Assembly: GCA_003153355.1 (NCBI GenBank)
Contig: PLYH01000002.1
Coordinates: 109,348 to 173,347, forward strand
Length of the DNA: 64,000 bases
Direction of reading: 5' to 3'
Source: Candidatus Peregrinibacteria bacterium
GTDB taxonomy: Bacteria > Patescibacteriota > Gracilibacteria > UBA1369
The translations under genes and the position numbers were made by a program. The notes below the pieces were generated by a model. It was not told where the DNA came from. It saw only the letters and a program-made list of their open reading frames with translations, and did not search any database. This document shows, one piece after another, positions 1-9,174 of this stretch (positions are counted from its first letter, which is position 1; each line of letters begins with the position of its first letter).

Positions 1-1
1 C

Positions 2-979
2 AAAGAAAGCATCGAATGGCTCATCGGCTTCGTGAACGGATTCAAAGGTTCAGTGGCGTTCGTTTCCCACGACCGCCATTTCATCAACGAAGTCGCTGAC
101 CAGATCTGGGAAATCACCAACCATCACATCGAAGTCTACGGCTGCAAGTACGACGAATTTTTGATCGAACGCTACCAGCGTTACGAAAAAATGATGGCCG
201 CTCACGAATTCAGCCAGCGTGAAGTCACCGAACTCGAAGCGTGGCTGGCCGAAAACGCCAACCACCCCAAATACAAATTCACCGCTACGGTGGCTCAAAA
301 AAAGAAAGCCCTGGAACGCATGGAGAAAAAAGCCCCGCCCGAACCCATCCCCGACCCGCGCGTAAAAATGCACGACATCGCAGCAACGGAAAAAGGCACG
401 GTCCTCTCTTTGAAAATCGACAAAAAAAGTTTCCCTTCAGATGACGGTGAACGGGAAATCCTCAAAGACGTTGAACTCAAAATCGACGCCCGCGACCGCA
501 TCCTCCTCAAAGGCCCGAACGGCTCAGGCAAAACCACACTCCTCAACATCATCGCCGGCGACGACAAAGATTTTGAAGGCAAACGCATCATGCGCGAAAA
601 CATCAAAGTCGGCTACCTGCGCCAATTCTCAAACCTGGATTCCGCAAACACCGTGCTCGACGAATTCGGCAAACAAACCGCCATCGAATACACCATGCGC
701 CGCAACATTTTAGCGAAATACCTCTTCCCCGAAGAGTTCATGGAAACCACCATCAAAAACCTCAGCTTCGGCCAACAGCGCCGCCTGGAAATCGCCATCC
801 TACTCACCAACAAACCCAGCCTCCTGCTCTTAGATGAGCCAACAAACCACCTCGACATTTTCCTGCGCGAAGACCTGGAAAGATTCCTGCTCGAACAAGA
901 CGTCGCCATGTGCATCATCTCCCACGATACCTACTTCATCGAAAAAATCGGCATCACAAGAACCGTTGAATTGAAATAA
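2..979 (+). CDS. ABC-F family ATPase, C-terminal part (5' end outside window)
   Basis: The reading frame is open from base 2, so this is the 3' part of a gene that starts upstream. The fragment starts just after the first nucleotide-binding domain's Walker B region and shows its H-loop (FVSHDRHF). A charged helical linker of the ABC-F type follows. Then comes a full second ATPase domain with Walker A (GPNGSGKTT), signature (LSFGQQRR) and Walker B plus D-loop (LLLLDEPTNHLD). Two fused ATPase domains with no membrane segment are typical of ABC-F proteins, which act on the ribosomal E site (EttA, Uup and antibiotic-protection types). The subtype cannot be decided from this part. Its stop lies 2 bases from the 3' end of the convergent tmRNA gene. 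Confidence 0.93.
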   Translation, partial: KESIEWLIGFVNGFKGSVAFVSHDRHFINEVADQIWEITNHHIEVYGCKYDEFLIERYQRYEKMMAAHEFSQREVTELEAWLAENANHPKYKFTATVAQKKKALERMEKKAPPEPIPDPRVKMHDIAATEKGTVLSLKIDKKSFPSDDGEREILKDVELKIDARDRILLKGPNGSGKTTLLNIIAGDDKDFEGKRIMRENIKVGYLRQFSNLDSANTVLDEFGKQTAIEYTMRRNILAKYLFPEEFMETTIKNLSFGQQRRLEIAILLTNKPSLLLLDEPTNHLDIFLREDLERFLLEQDVAMCIISHDTYFIEKIGITRTVELK

Positions 980-981
980 TT

Positions 982-1404
982 TGGTGGAGATGCCGGGAAT
1001 TGAACCCGGGTCCAAAAATGTCTGCAACAAACGCCTACAATCATAGTCCGGTTTGGAGTTTTCGGCGCGGTGAATAAAAATCAGACGAAAAGCTCATCGC
1101 ACTTAACCTTTAAGATTTTCGTCCCTGCAGCAAGGTGAAGCAAGGCTTAGCCTACTAATGACATTCATTCCCCCTAATAGACATCAAAGGATGAATGACG
1201 TTGTCCTTAAAAAAGGAGAACGAATTTAAGCTAATACTGGGACAAGGTTGCCCATGCCGACAGACATAGCTTCGCGCAGACGAGCTGCAGCGAGTTTTGT
1301 AGAGTTTGCACTCTGGTGCGCTGGACGGATCTACGGGGAGACCAGCGCAATCCCCGGATTGCAGTTTGTGAAAGAACAATTTTTGTCGAAAGCCTTACAT
1401 CCCC
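982..1404 (-). ncRNA. ssrA: tmRNA (transfer-messenger RNA)
   Basis: Read on the minus strand, the 5' end begins GGGGATGTAAGGCTTTCGAC, the usual tmRNA start. The 3' end has a T-arm (CCGGG-TTCAATT-CCCGG) and ends CATCTCC-A-CCA with the CCA encoded. Seven acceptor pairs form, one of them G-U. The resume codon is GCA at 1309-1307, in a context (GAGTGCAAACTCT) like that of known tmRNAs. The tag reading frame runs 27 codons to TAA at 1228-1226. It begins ANSTKLAAA and ends NLVPVLA, which is long and lacks the usual LAA end. tmRNA with SmpB rescues ribosomes stalled on broken mRNAs and tags the nascent chain for proteolysis. Pseudoknots were not modelled. Confidence 0.95.
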
Positions 1405-1426
1405 ATGTGTTACCATTTGGACTACT

Positions 1427-1455
1427 ATTATAAAACAGGACTGACTTATAGTCAA
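1427..1455 (-). promoter_or_regulatory. ssrA promoter
   Basis: On the minus strand, -35 TTGACT (1455-1450), a 17-base spacer and a perfect -10 TATAAT (1432-1427) lie upstream of the tmRNA 5' end. The predicted transcription start is near 1420, leaving about 16 bases of 5' trailer to be processed. The -35 lies inside the stem of the efp terminator-like hairpin. Confidence 0.85.
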
Positions 1456-1460
1456 TCCTG
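1436..1460 (-). terminator. Hairpin downstream of efp, terminator-like, overlapping the ssrA promoter
   Basis: An 11-bp stem (CAGGATTGACT / AGTCAGTCCTG, one G-U pair on the minus strand) with a 3-base loop is followed by TTTTAT. It sits 24 bases past the efp stop, so it could end the dnaN-mfd-epmA-efp transcript. The same bases include the -35 element and most of the spacer of the ssrA promoter. Confidence 0.6.
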
Positions 1461-1483
1461 CCTTAACAATCAAAGTTAAAAAC

Positions 1484-2044
1484 CTATTTCGCCACGCGTT
1501 CAACGTAATCGCCTGTTTCTGTATTCACGCGGATGACATCGCCTTCCTTAATAAAAAGCGGAGCGGAAACTTTCGCGCCGGTCTTGATAGTAACGTGTTT
1601 GGTGCCGCCGGTCGCAGTGTCGCCTTTTTCGCCCGGAGGAGAATCAATGACCTCAAACTCCATTTTTGGAGGAAGCTGGATTGAAAACGGAATTCCGTCA
1701 ATGTACACGCAGGTCACTTCCGTGCCGTCCATCATGTAATCTTTCATATCGCCGATGTTGCTGGACGGAATGGAAATCTGTTCGAACGTCGTGTTGTCCA
1801 TGAAGTAAAAATCTTTGCCGTCATTGTAAAGATACTGGCATTTGCGGTATTCAACTTCCGCGCTGTCGATGTTTTCACCGCTCTTAAAGGTCACTTCAAT
1901 AACTTTCTGAGTCTTTGGATTTCTGATCTTCGTGCGGGTAAAAGCAGTTCCCTTCCCCGGATTCACGAACTGATAATCGACGACAACGTACGTATCGCCG
2001 TTGTATTTAATCGGTATCCCTTTTTTGAAATCTGATGTCAGCAT
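1484..2044 (-). CDS. efp: Elongation factor P
   Basis: This 186-residue protein has the normal length and three beta-barrel domains of EF-P (KOW-like, then two OB folds). EF-P binds between the ribosomal P and E sites and relieves stalling at consecutive prolines. The conserved loop carries PGKG with the modifiable lysine at residue 31, matching Lys34 of E. coli EF-P. The C-terminal barrel ends with a typical TGDYVERV segment. The gene directly upstream, 15 bases away and on the same strand, encodes an EpmA-like ligase, which suggests that Lys31 is aminoacylated. No Shine-Dalgarno motif is visible before the ATG. The hairpin at 1436-1460 probably ends the operon. Confidence 0.97.
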   Translation of the reverse strand: MLTSDFKKGIPIKYNGDTYVVVDYQFVNPGKGTAFTRTKIRNPKTQKVIEVTFKSGENIDSAEVEYRKCQYLYNDGKDFYFMDNTTFEQISIPSSNIGDMKDYMMDGTEVTCVYIDGIPFSIQLPPKMEFEVIDSPPGEKGDTATGGTKHVTIKTGAKVSAPLFIKEGDVIRVNTETGDYVERVAK

Positions 2045-2059
2045 GGTAAGAAAATAAAT

Positions 2060-3433
2060 TTATAAGTCGCGATGTGGGAAGTACAGAATGTCACGGATGT
2101 CCGTGACACCTGTCAGGAGCATGACCAACCGGTCCACCCCAAGAGCAATGCCTCCCGAAGGCGGCATGCCGAATTCTAATGCACGGATAAAGCTTTGGTC
2201 AACGGGATAATCATCCTTTCCCAATTTCTGGCGTTCTTTCCGTTCCGCTTCCAGGCGCGCCTGCTGTTCTTTTGGATCGTTGAGTTCTGTGAATGCGTTA
2301 CAGAGTTCCATGCCAGCGACGTACACCTCGAACCGTTCGGCATAGCGCGGATCGTGGTCACATTTTTTTGAGAGAGCCGCCATTTGCGTAGGATATTCGT
2401 ACACGATGATTGGCTTTTTGAGGCCAAGATTTGGTTCGATCACATTCAAAAAAACCATAAAGAAAAGATCTTCGTACGGAGTTTTTGCGGTGACTTTATA
2501 GCCCTGCTGCTTAAGAGCCTTCCGGAATTTTTCAATGTCTTCAAAATCTTCATACTCTATATGCGCGTACTGTTTGAACAAATCCTTCACCTTCACGCGA
2601 TCCCAAGGCGCCCCCACATCAACGCGGTGCCCCGCGAACGTAACATGATGATCATCGCGCAAATTTTTAGCCAGCGAACTCACAAGTTCTTCGGTGTCTT
2701 TCATGATCTCTTCATAAGAAGCAAAGGCCCGGTACCATTCCAGAATCGTAAATTCCGGATTATGAAGTGTGCTCTGATGTTCTTTATTGCGAAAACTTTT
2801 CGTGATCTGAAAAATCTTCTCATGTCCCGCGACCAGAAGTTTTTTCATCGCATACTCCGGGGAGGTGATCAAAAACATCTGTTCGCTTTTTGCCGGTTCT
2901 CCTTCAAAAGGAATCCCCGTGAACTGGGTTTTGAAAACGTCCAGATATGGCTCCATGCCGGGCAATTTGACCAATGAAGGCGTCTCGACTTCCAGAAAAT
3001 CTTTGCTCCAGAAAAAATCCCTGATGCCTTTCACGATCTTGGCGCGCTCGTTCAAAAAATCTTTCAGCCGAAGATCAATGACCATCTTTACGTAATTCGG
3101 GTCTTCGCGTCGGATATAAAAATCACTCAAACATTCCACCAGCACCTGAACTTTTTTTGCCAAATAGACCGTTGCTGATTCGCGGCCTTTCACAAACCGC
3201 GTTTCAACCTTGACATCAACCTCAACAATATTCCCCACATTCAATTGATCACCGATAATATCCATCCTCCCGCTTTCATCCTGAAGCACAAATCCATCAT
3301 CAAGGACGCCGACGATCCTTCCCGCAATCCAGCAATTTTTTAATAATCCGTCCTGTTCAAAAGTCTTAATCGCCTCAAGCACACTGTGATTCCGCCTGGT
3401 TCGTGAAGGATATTGTGCCAAAGTTTTCAACAT
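2060..3433 (-). CDS. epmA: EpmA/GenX-like EF-P lysine ligase with N-terminal OB-fold domain
   Basis: The 457-residue protein is a class II aminoacyl-tRNA-synthetase homologue. The catalytic core resembles EpmA (EF-P--lysine ligase) more than Lys[30 protein letters not shown] (about residues 212-234), a segment [28 protein letters not shown], and motif 3 [13 protein letters not shown] (about 427-439). E. coli EpmA is about 325 residues and lacks an anticodon-binding domain. This protein instead has about 100 extra N-terminal residues with an OB-like pattern ([20 protein letters not shown]). It sits 15 bases upstream of efp, and its ATG overlaps the mfd stop by one base. EF-P lysylation is inferred. 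A true LysRS role cannot be excluded, since the rest of the genome is not visible. Confidence 0.8.
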   Translation of the reverse strand: MLKTLAQYPSRTRRNHSVLEAIKTFEQDGLLKNCWIAGRIVGVLDDGFVLQDESGRMDIIGDQLNVGNIVEVDVKVETRFVKGRESATVYLAKKVQVLVECLSDFYIRREDPNYVKMVIDLRLKDFLNERAKIVKGIRDFFWSKDFLEVETPSLVKLPGMEPYLDVFKTQFTGIPFEGEPAKSEQMFLITSPEYAMKKLLVAGHEKIFQITKSFRNKEHQSTLHNPEFTILEWYRAFASYEEIMKDTEELVSSLAKNLRDDHHVTFAGHRVDVGAPWDRVKVKDLFKQYAHIEYEDFEDIEKFRKALKQQGYKVTAKTPYEDLFFMVFLNVIEPNLGLKKPIIVYEYPTQMAALSKKCDHDPRYAERFEVYVAGMELCNAFTELNDPKEQQARLEAERKERQKLGKDDYPVDQSFIRALEFGMPPSGGIALGVDRLVMLLTGVTDIRDILYFPHRDL

Positions 3434-6400
3434 TAAGGTTTCTTCGGAGTCGACTTTTCATCAACTTTTATACTTCCGGCTAACCATTGTAAACAACTTT
3501 TCAACATATCAACCCACTGACTGGTCAGATCTTCAATCTTAATCCGAAGCTTATTGCCGCTGATCATCCACTGAGGATTGTGCTCGAGCAGGTTCATGAT
3601 GTTTTCAGGCTTCACTTTATTAGACATCAAAAGCACGATCTCTTTGCCTTTGCTTAAGTACACACTTTCGGCTTTCACCTGGGCGATTCCAGCCTTCTTC
3701 GCCAGGATTTTCAGCTCAATCACATGGAAAAGATTGGCGACTTCTTTTGGCAGTTTGCCGTATTCTTCAACGAGTTCATCGCGGATTTCTGCAAGATATT
3801 CCGTGTTGTCCACAGACGAAAGTTTCTGGTACACATTAATTTTCTCTTTGGCGCTGACGATGTAGGTATCAGGAATATAGGCCGTTAACGGCAGTTCAAT
3901 CGTCACATCTTCCGGACCTTCTTCGCCATGGCGTTCAAGCTTCCCGGCCTTCAGATCTTCAACAGCCTTGTTGAGCATACGGATAAAATGGCTGACACCT
4001 ACAACGTTAATAACGCCGTGCTGTTTTGCTCCGAGAATGTCGCCGGCTCCGCGGATCTCAAGATCTTTCATCGCAATCTGGAAACCGCTGCCCAATTCCG
4101 TGGCTTCAACAATGGCTCTTAAACGTTTCTTGGCGCTCAGCTTCAAACGCTGTCCGTGATACAAAAAGTACGCGTACGCCTGGGTCTTGCTGCGTCCAAC
4201 GCGCCCGCGCAATTGGTAGAGCTGAGCCAAACCGAAGCGGTCTGCATTGTTGACGATCAGCGTGTTCGCATTCGCCAAATCGATTCCGTTTTCAATGATC
4301 GTTGAACTCACAAGGACATCAAACTGATGTTCCTTAAAAGCAATAATCCGGTCTTCCAGTTCCGAACTTCCCATTTTGCCGTGAGCTACACCGAAGCGGG
4401 CTTCCGGCACCAGAGAGCGCAATTTTTCAGCCATGCCGTCAATCGTCTGCACCCGGTTATGAAGGAAATAAATCTGCCCGCCCCGCTCAACTTCCCTCAA
4501 AATCGATTCGCGAATAATGCCATTGGAAAATCTGCGGACCTCAGTAATAACAGGCAAACGTCCCGGCGGCGGAGTGGTAATCGTACTGATGTCGCGGAGC
4601 TTATTCAAAGCAATATTCAGGGTTCTTGGAATTGGCGTCGCCGTCATCGTTAAGACATCGACTTCCGTACGGACCTGTTTCAAAGCCTCTTTTTGCTTCA
4701 CCCCAAAACGCTGCTCCTCATCAATAATAATCAGCCCAAGGTTCTTGAACTTCACGTCCGGCTGAATCAAACGGTGCGTCCCGATAACGATATCAACCTC
4801 TCCCCGCTCAAGCTCCTTAAGAATTTTCTTCTGGTCGGACGCTGATTTAAAACGGCTTAACATCTCGATTCTCACATCAAACTCATCCATGCGTTTCTTG
4901 AATGAACGAAAATGCTGATCCGTCAAAATCGTGATCGGGGAAATAAGCGCAACCTGTTTCCCGCTCTGCACAGCCTTAAAGGCCGCACGCATCGCAACTT
5001 CTGTTTTCCCAAAACCCACATCTCCGCACACCAGACGGTCCATCGGGGTGTCTCTTTCCATATCGTGCTTCACGTCAGCGATGGCCTTCATCTGGCCCGG
5101 AGTTTCTTCATAAGGAAAGGTTTCTTCAAAACGGCGCTGCGCCGGAGTATCCGCTTTAAAAGCAAAACCCTTGGCGCTCTTTCTTTGCGCATATAAAGCC
5201 AGAAGCTCCTTGGCAATGACCTCGGTTTCCTTCCTGACTTTATGGGTAATCGTATTCCATTCTACTGATCCTAATCTCGTTAAATGGGGCACAACCTCAT
5301 CCGCGCCGATAAATTTATTGACCTTATCCGCCTGATCGATCGGCACAAACAGCTTATCGTTTTCCGCATAGCCAAGCTTCAAATACTCGCGGGTAATGTC
5401 ATCGATCGTCTTCTTTTCCAGTCCCAAGAATTTGGCGATACCATAATCGGAATGCACCACAAAATCGTTATTCTTAAGACTCGTCAAAAAATCGAGATAC
5501 ACTTTCTGGTTAAAAAACTTCTTCTTCTCTTCTTTGATCGTAGAGACTTCGCGGTCAGAAAGCAGCGCTAGTTTAAGTTCAGGGTTCTGAAACGCGTGAG
5601 GGAAAACATCCTCCTTATCAATCGCGATCAGATAAACATTCGGCGCGGCAACATTGTGAGCATGAAGATCAGTGGTGTAGGTGACCTTGTGTTCATCAAA
5701 AATATTTTTCATTTCCTGAACATCCTTGGTAAAGATGACCGTCCTCCAGCCGTCACGCTGCTTTTCGCGCAAATCGTTGCTCAAATCATAAGCCCCGCGG
5801 TACTTCATCACCGAAAGATAATGAAGATGCTGATGCTTCTCTTCATCGTCATTGAACGTTACAAAGCTCAGGTAGTGGATCTTGCCGTAAAGTTCGTCAA
5901 ACACACTGTTCCAGGCGTCATAGTATTCATCCACGACATCAACCTCATCTTCAATCACCAGGCAGTGCGGACCCAAATGATCGCCCACACCCTTATAAGC
6001 GGACACCGTGCGCAGCGGATAGAGCTCAATATCCTTTAACTCTTCAAGTGTGTCCTTGCTCTCCTGATCATAGGTATAAATTTTTTCAATCTTATCAAAA
6101 CCGATTTCAACCTTGACCGGATAATCAAAATTCACCGGAAAAATCGAAAGAATATCACCGCTGCGGTGATAGGTTCCCTTTTCCAAAAACAGATCGCCAC
6201 AAACCTCATAACCTTTTTCAATAAGCTCTTCAAAAAACTGCATGGGGTTAATGTCCTGGCCCTTCTTGAGATGAAACTTCCCCGCAACCATCTCCTGATA
6301 ATCCGGAAAATTTACCATTAGGCTGGTGTAGGTGGCAACGACGACTTTTTTCTCTTTGTTGTGAAGTTTTGCCACCATTTCGATCATCTTCATGCGGTTC

Positions 6401-6702
6401 TTCCGTTCGGCCTCGCGGACATTTCCGGCATTGGAAGACTCATGATCAAATGGGTAAACATCAATATCGCTCCATAACTTTAAAGAACGGACCGTATGTT
6501 CAAGCTCCGTATGATCGGTCACGATCCATAAAACCGTTTTAAACTCGGGAAGTTTACGGATAACGTCACTGAAAACAAACACTTTTGAGGAGTAGTTCCC
6601 TGCTCCAGAAAGCGTGGCGCTCTTCTGCCCATCCAAAAGATCCAAAACGCGGTTGTTTTGGGTAGTTGGGAAAAAACGGATCAGGTTTTTTAAAATTTCC
6701 AT
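3433..6702 (-). CDS. mfd: Transcription-repair coupling factor Mfd
   Basis: At 1089 residues this is near the usual Mfd length. Mfd pushes stalled RNA polymerase off DNA and recruits UvrA to the lesion. In order it shows a UvrB-like N-terminal region, a CarD-like RNA-polymerase-interaction domain ([18 protein letters not shown], about residue 410), and a RecG-like translocase. The translocase has Walker A ([14 protein letters not shown], about 550), a [12 protein letters not shown] box (about 655) and TATPIPRT. Helicase domain 2 carries GRVGRS, and a C-terminal TRCF domain closes the protein. AGGA lies upstream of the ATG, one of the few Shine-Dalgarno-like sites here. It lies 41 bases downstream of dnaN and overlaps epmA, so dnaN-mfd-epmA-efp looks like one transcription unit. 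Confidence 0.97.
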   Translation of the reverse strand: MEILKNLIRFFPTTQNNRVLDLLDGQKSATLSGAGNYSSKVFVFSDVIRKLPEFKTVLWIVTDHTELEHTVRSLKLWSDIDVYPFDHESSNAGNVREAERKNRMKMIEMVAKLHNKEKKVVVATYTSLMVNFPDYQEMVAGKFHLKKGQDINPMQFFEELIEKGYEVCGDLFLEKGTYHRSGDILSIFPVNFDYPVKVEIGFDKIEKIYTYDQESKDTLEELKDIELYPLRTVSAYKGVGDHLGPHCLVIEDEVDVVDEYYDAWNSVFDELYGKIHYLSFVTFNDDEEKHQHLHYLSVMKYRGAYDLSNDLREKQRDGWRTVIFTKDVQEMKNIFDEHKVTYTTDLHAHNVAAPNVYLIAIDKEDVFPHAFQNPELKLALLSDREVSTIKEEKKKFFNQKVYLDFLTSLKNNDFVVHSDYGIAKFLGLEKKTIDDITREYLKLGYAENDKLFVPIDQADKVNKFIGADEVVPHLTRLGSVEWNTITHKVRKETEVIAKELLALYAQRKSAKGFAFKADTPAQRRFEETFPYEETPGQMKAIADVKHDMERDTPMDRLVCGDVGFGKTEVAMRAAFKAVQSGKQVALISPITILTDQHFRSFKKRMDEFDVRIEMLSRFKSASDQKKILKELERGEVDIVIGTHRLIQPDVKFKNLGLIIIDEEQRFGVKQKEALKQVRTEVDVLTMTATPIPRTLNIALNKLRDISTITTPPPGRLPVITEVRRFSNGIIRESILREVERGGQIYFLHNRVQTIDGMAEKLRSLVPEARFGVAHGKMGSSELEDRIIAFKEHQFDVLVSSTIIENGIDLANANTLIVNNADRFGLAQLYQLRGRVGRSKTQAYAYFLYHGQRLKLSAKKRLRAIVEATELGSGFQIAMKDLEIRGAGDILGAKQHGVINVVGVSHFIRMLNKAVEDLKAGKLERHGEEGPEDVTIELPLTAYIPDTYIVSAKEKINVYQKLSSVDNTEYLAEIRDELVEEYGKLPKEVANLFHVIELKILAKKAGIAQVKAESVYLSKGKEIVLLMSNKVKPENIMNLLEHNPQWMISGNKLRIKIEDLTSQWVDMLKSCLQWLAGSIKVDEKSTPKKP

Positions 6703-6743
6703 AAAATCCTGTGCTCTTCAGATTGGCTCTTAAAAGCCGAAAA

Positions 6744-7850
6744 CTAAATTTTTAGTGGCATGATGATATACACGTAATCCTTGTTCTCCACCGGACGGAT
6801 CACAGCCGGCGCAAGCTTGTCGTCAATTTCCAGAATAACTTTGTCCGCCTGGATAAAAGTTAAGACATCAAGCAGGTATTGTGCGTTGAGGGCGATCTTG
6901 TTGTTTTCGCCTTCAACCTTTACTGAAACTTCAGCTTTTTCTTCGCCGATCTTTGTTTCTTCAGTGGAAAGAATCAGTTTGCCGTCGTTCGTCGCCGCGA
7001 CCTTGATGCTGTTATTGTTTTCGCGGGCGAACAAGCTAACACGCTTAACAACCAAAGACAAGTCTTCCGTGGATACGGTGACTTTTGTCTTGGTGGATTT
7101 AGGAATAATTTTTTCATAATCCGGAAACTTTCCTTCAATCAGCCGGGACATTAATTCAATACTCCCGATCGTAAATAAAACCTGGTTTTTCGTCAGATTG
7201 ATCTCAAGAAACTCATCATTGGCTTTTGAAAGAATCTTACCGAGTTCAGAAATGGTTCGTGATGGAATAACTGACTGTAAAGAGATTGAAGTTTTATCTT
7301 TGAGGGTGATTTTTCTCTCGGCCAAACGGTAACTGTCGGTAGCCACAATTTTCAAAGCATCGCGGTCCAGATCAAAAAGCACACCCGAAAGGACCGGGCG
7401 GGAAGTGTTGGTGGATGCCGCAAAAACAGTTTGTGTAATGGCGCTGTTAAGGTCCTTACTGGAAACCTTGATGGTGTTTTCTTTTGGAACCTTTGGAATA
7501 ACCGGAAACTCTTCAGCATTAATACCTTTAATTTTCGTCTGGGAAGATACTGAAGAAAGAGTAAGTGTATTTCCGTCACCAAGCGTTGCTTCAATTTTTT
7601 CGTCTTTTAATAAGGAAATATAACTCGTAATAAGCTTTGCAGGAACAGTAATAGCTCCCTCGGAACGAATATCCGCCGGAATGGAATGCTGAATAGCTAT
7701 TTCAAGATTTGTTGCTGAAAAAAGAAGGTGTTTCCCTTCAGCTTTCAGGAGAATATTATTTAAAACCGGAAGGGTGGTATTGGGCGTGATAGCCTTATTT
7801 ACAACATTCAGGGCCTCTTCGAGGTCTGCTTGAGCGCAAAAAAACTTCAT
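6744..7850 (-). CDS. dnaN: DNA polymerase III beta sliding clamp
   Basis: This 368-residue protein has the normal beta-clamp length and three repeated clamp domains. The N-terminus begins MKFFCAQADLEEALNVV, the third domain has LSTEETKIGEEKAEVSV, and the C-terminus ends IIMPLKI, all as in DnaN. The clamp encircles DNA and tethers the replicative polymerase and repair enzymes. dnaA, recF and gyrB are not beside it; instead mfd follows. A good promoter lies at 7888-7915. There is no Shine-Dalgarno motif before the ATG. Confidence 0.97.
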   Translation of the reverse strand: MKFFCAQADLEEALNVVNKAITPNTTLPVLNNILLKAEGKHLLFSATNLEIAIQHSIPADIRSEGAITVPAKLITSYISLLKDEKIEATLGDGNTLTLSSVSSQTKIKGINAEEFPVIPKVPKENTIKVSSKDLNSAITQTVFAASTNTSRPVLSGVLFDLDRDALKIVATDSYRLAERKITLKDKTSISLQSVIPSRTISELGKILSKANDEFLEINLTKNQVLFTIGSIELMSRLIEGKFPDYEKIIPKSTKTKVTVSTEDLSLVVKRVSLFARENNNSIKVAATNDGKLILSTEETKIGEEKAEVSVKVEGENNKIALNAQYLLDVLTFIQADKVILEIDDKLAPAVIRPVENKDYVYIIMPLKI

Positions 7851-7887
7851 AAAAATGAATAAAATATCGGGAAGGAAATTCTCACTT

Positions 7888-7915
7888 ATTATATCGAACT
7901 TTCAAGGTCTGACAA
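7888..7915 (-). promoter_or_regulatory. dnaN promoter
   Basis: On the minus strand, -35 TTGTCA (7915-7910), a 16-base spacer and a perfect -10 TATAAT (7893-7888) predict a start near 7881, about 30 bases upstream of the dnaN ATG. Confidence 0.7.
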
Positions 7916-8114
7916 CCTGTATTTCTATAAGATATAAAATAAAGGATTTTCTTTCTATTAAGCAGTAGAGAGGTTTGTATAATAGATAGAATTGTGGTGT
8001 TGTATGTTGAAAACTTTAAGGTAAAAATAAATCAAAAAGGCTTTCTGATCTTAAATGAGGGTAAATAGGGGAAATAAAGCCCCCTTTTGTGAAGTGCAAA
8101 GATTGTTAATAGTC

Positions 8115-8143
8115 TGTGAAAAAGGGCATTTTTTTGGTATAAT
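8115..8143 (+). promoter_or_regulatory. Promoter, extended -10, for the unknown gene at 8185
   Basis: A perfect -10 TATAAT (8138-8143) is preceded by TGG, forming an extended -10. A weak -35, TGTGAA (8115-8120), lies 17 bases upstream. The predicted start is near 8150. Confidence 0.65.
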
Positions 8144-8184
8144 GATAAGAAAAATTAAATAAAAAATGTTCAAAAATAAAACTT

Positions 8185-9171
8185 ATGAACAAAGATCAAA
8201 ACGAAACAATTGAACAGCCCGATGTTCCGGATCAAAAAAGTGCGCCAAAATATCAACCCACGGATTTGGGTTATAAAAAATTTAATGCCGGTGAACACGG
8301 AAAAGATATCCAAAAAGCAAAAACACTCCAGGGGAAAGAAGATGAGGAAAGCCGCGAGCAGGCAAAACGCATGGAAGCGGTTCTTGCCGAAGCGCGCGAA
8401 AAGGATCAGAAAATCATGAGACCGGATCAGCTCCACGCGCTCGACAATCAAATCAAATTGACGAAGGAGGATAAAAACGCGCCTAAAAAGGCCGCCGAAA
8501 CAAAAGAAAAACAATCCTTTATGCAGCTCGTCAAAAACCTTCAGGAAAACAACAAACTTCCCATCCAGTCGGATCAGGAAAGCCACATTTTTGAGTTCAG
8601 GGGATTAAGTAAGGACAACAAAGACGTAAAACCTGAAGAAGTTCAGAAAATGCTTGAACACATGGATAAAGGCGGCGAGCTTCCTCCAAATGTTGAGTTC
8701 CAGTTCCGCACCACGTTTAAAAAAGGGCGCGAACAGAACGAAATTGTTGATGTTGATTACCGCATCGGCCTCCACCAGATTATGCGCAGCGGCCTGGAAT
8801 CGACATTGAGTTCTCTGTTGTCTTTGAGTTATGCGGCGGCCTCCAGTTATGACGCCAGAAAGGGAAAAATGAAAATGGATGATGGCGCTTCACACATCGA
8901 AGTCGGAAAACAGCGGGCCGAAAAAGTAGATGAAGCTCCGCTTCAAAACCTCAGAGCAATGCTCGCGAAAAAAAATCTACAAACTTCAACCATGCAGACC
9001 AACCAATGGAGTGGCATTGAAGTTTCTTTGCCCGAGAAGCAAAAACAGTTCTCGATTGTTTACGACGGGAATGTTTTCCAGATTACGGAAAAAAGAATCG
9101 ATAAAACCACAGAGTCGGTCGCAAAAACTCCAAAGGAAGTTCTTGAATATATCGAAAAAGAAACAAACTAA
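8185..9171 (+). CDS. Uncharacterised charged cytoplasmic protein
   Basis: I do not recognise this 328-residue protein. Its first half is very rich in Lys, Glu, Gln and Asp and looks disordered or coiled-coil (EESREQAKRMEAVLAEAREK). Residues near 200-220 form a short small-residue segment (TLSSLLSLSYAAASSYDA), too weak for a confident membrane helix. The C-terminal 80 residues look like an ordinary alpha/beta fold. There is no signal peptide and no catalytic motif. It has its own promoter and is followed 3 bases later by the patatin gene, so the two are probably co-transcribed. It resembles in style the other lineage-specific unknowns of this window. No Shine-Dalgarno motif. Confidence 0.75.
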   Translation: MNKDQNETIEQPDVPDQKSAPKYQPTDLGYKKFNAGEHGKDIQKAKTLQGKEDEESREQAKRMEAVLAEAREKDQKIMRPDQLHALDNQIKLTKEDKNAPKKAAETKEKQSFMQLVKNLQENNKLPIQSDQESHIFEFRGLSKDNKDVKPEEVQKMLEHMDKGGELPPNVEFQFRTTFKKGREQNEIVDVDYRIGLHQIMRSGLESTLSSLLSLSYAAASSYDARKGKMKMDDGASHIEVGKQRAEKVDEAPLQNLRAMLAKKNLQTSTMQTNQWSGIEVSLPEKQKQFSIVYDGNVFQITEKRIDKTTESVAKTPKEVLEYIEKETN

Positions 9172-9174
9172 ACT

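Larger units (their letters stand above)
7851..8184. other. Gene-free, AT-rich divergent intergenic region
   Basis: These 334 bases separate dnaN (minus) from an unknown gene (plus). They hold the dnaN promoter, a plus-strand promoter at 8115-8143, and a second TATAAT at 7978-7983 without a good -35. CCCTTTT and AAAAGGG near 8090 and 8120 could pair at a distance. No DnaA boxes (TTATCCACA type), iteron or other sign of an origin was found, despite the neighbouring dnaN. Confidence 0.6.

Noticed and set aside
830..1379. Short minus-strand frames over the tmRNA gene
   Set aside because: They overlap a structured RNA gene and are not conserved proteins.
2060..3433. Calling the class II synthetase a plain lysyl-tRNA synthetase (lysS)
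   Set aside because: The core motifs and the segment after motif 2 follow EpmA/GenX, and efp is adjacent. LysRS remains an alternative and is noted in the entry.
7851..8184. Replication origin beside dnaN
   Set aside because: No DnaA boxes, no iterons and no dnaA, recF or gyrB nearby; the region is explained by two divergent promoters.
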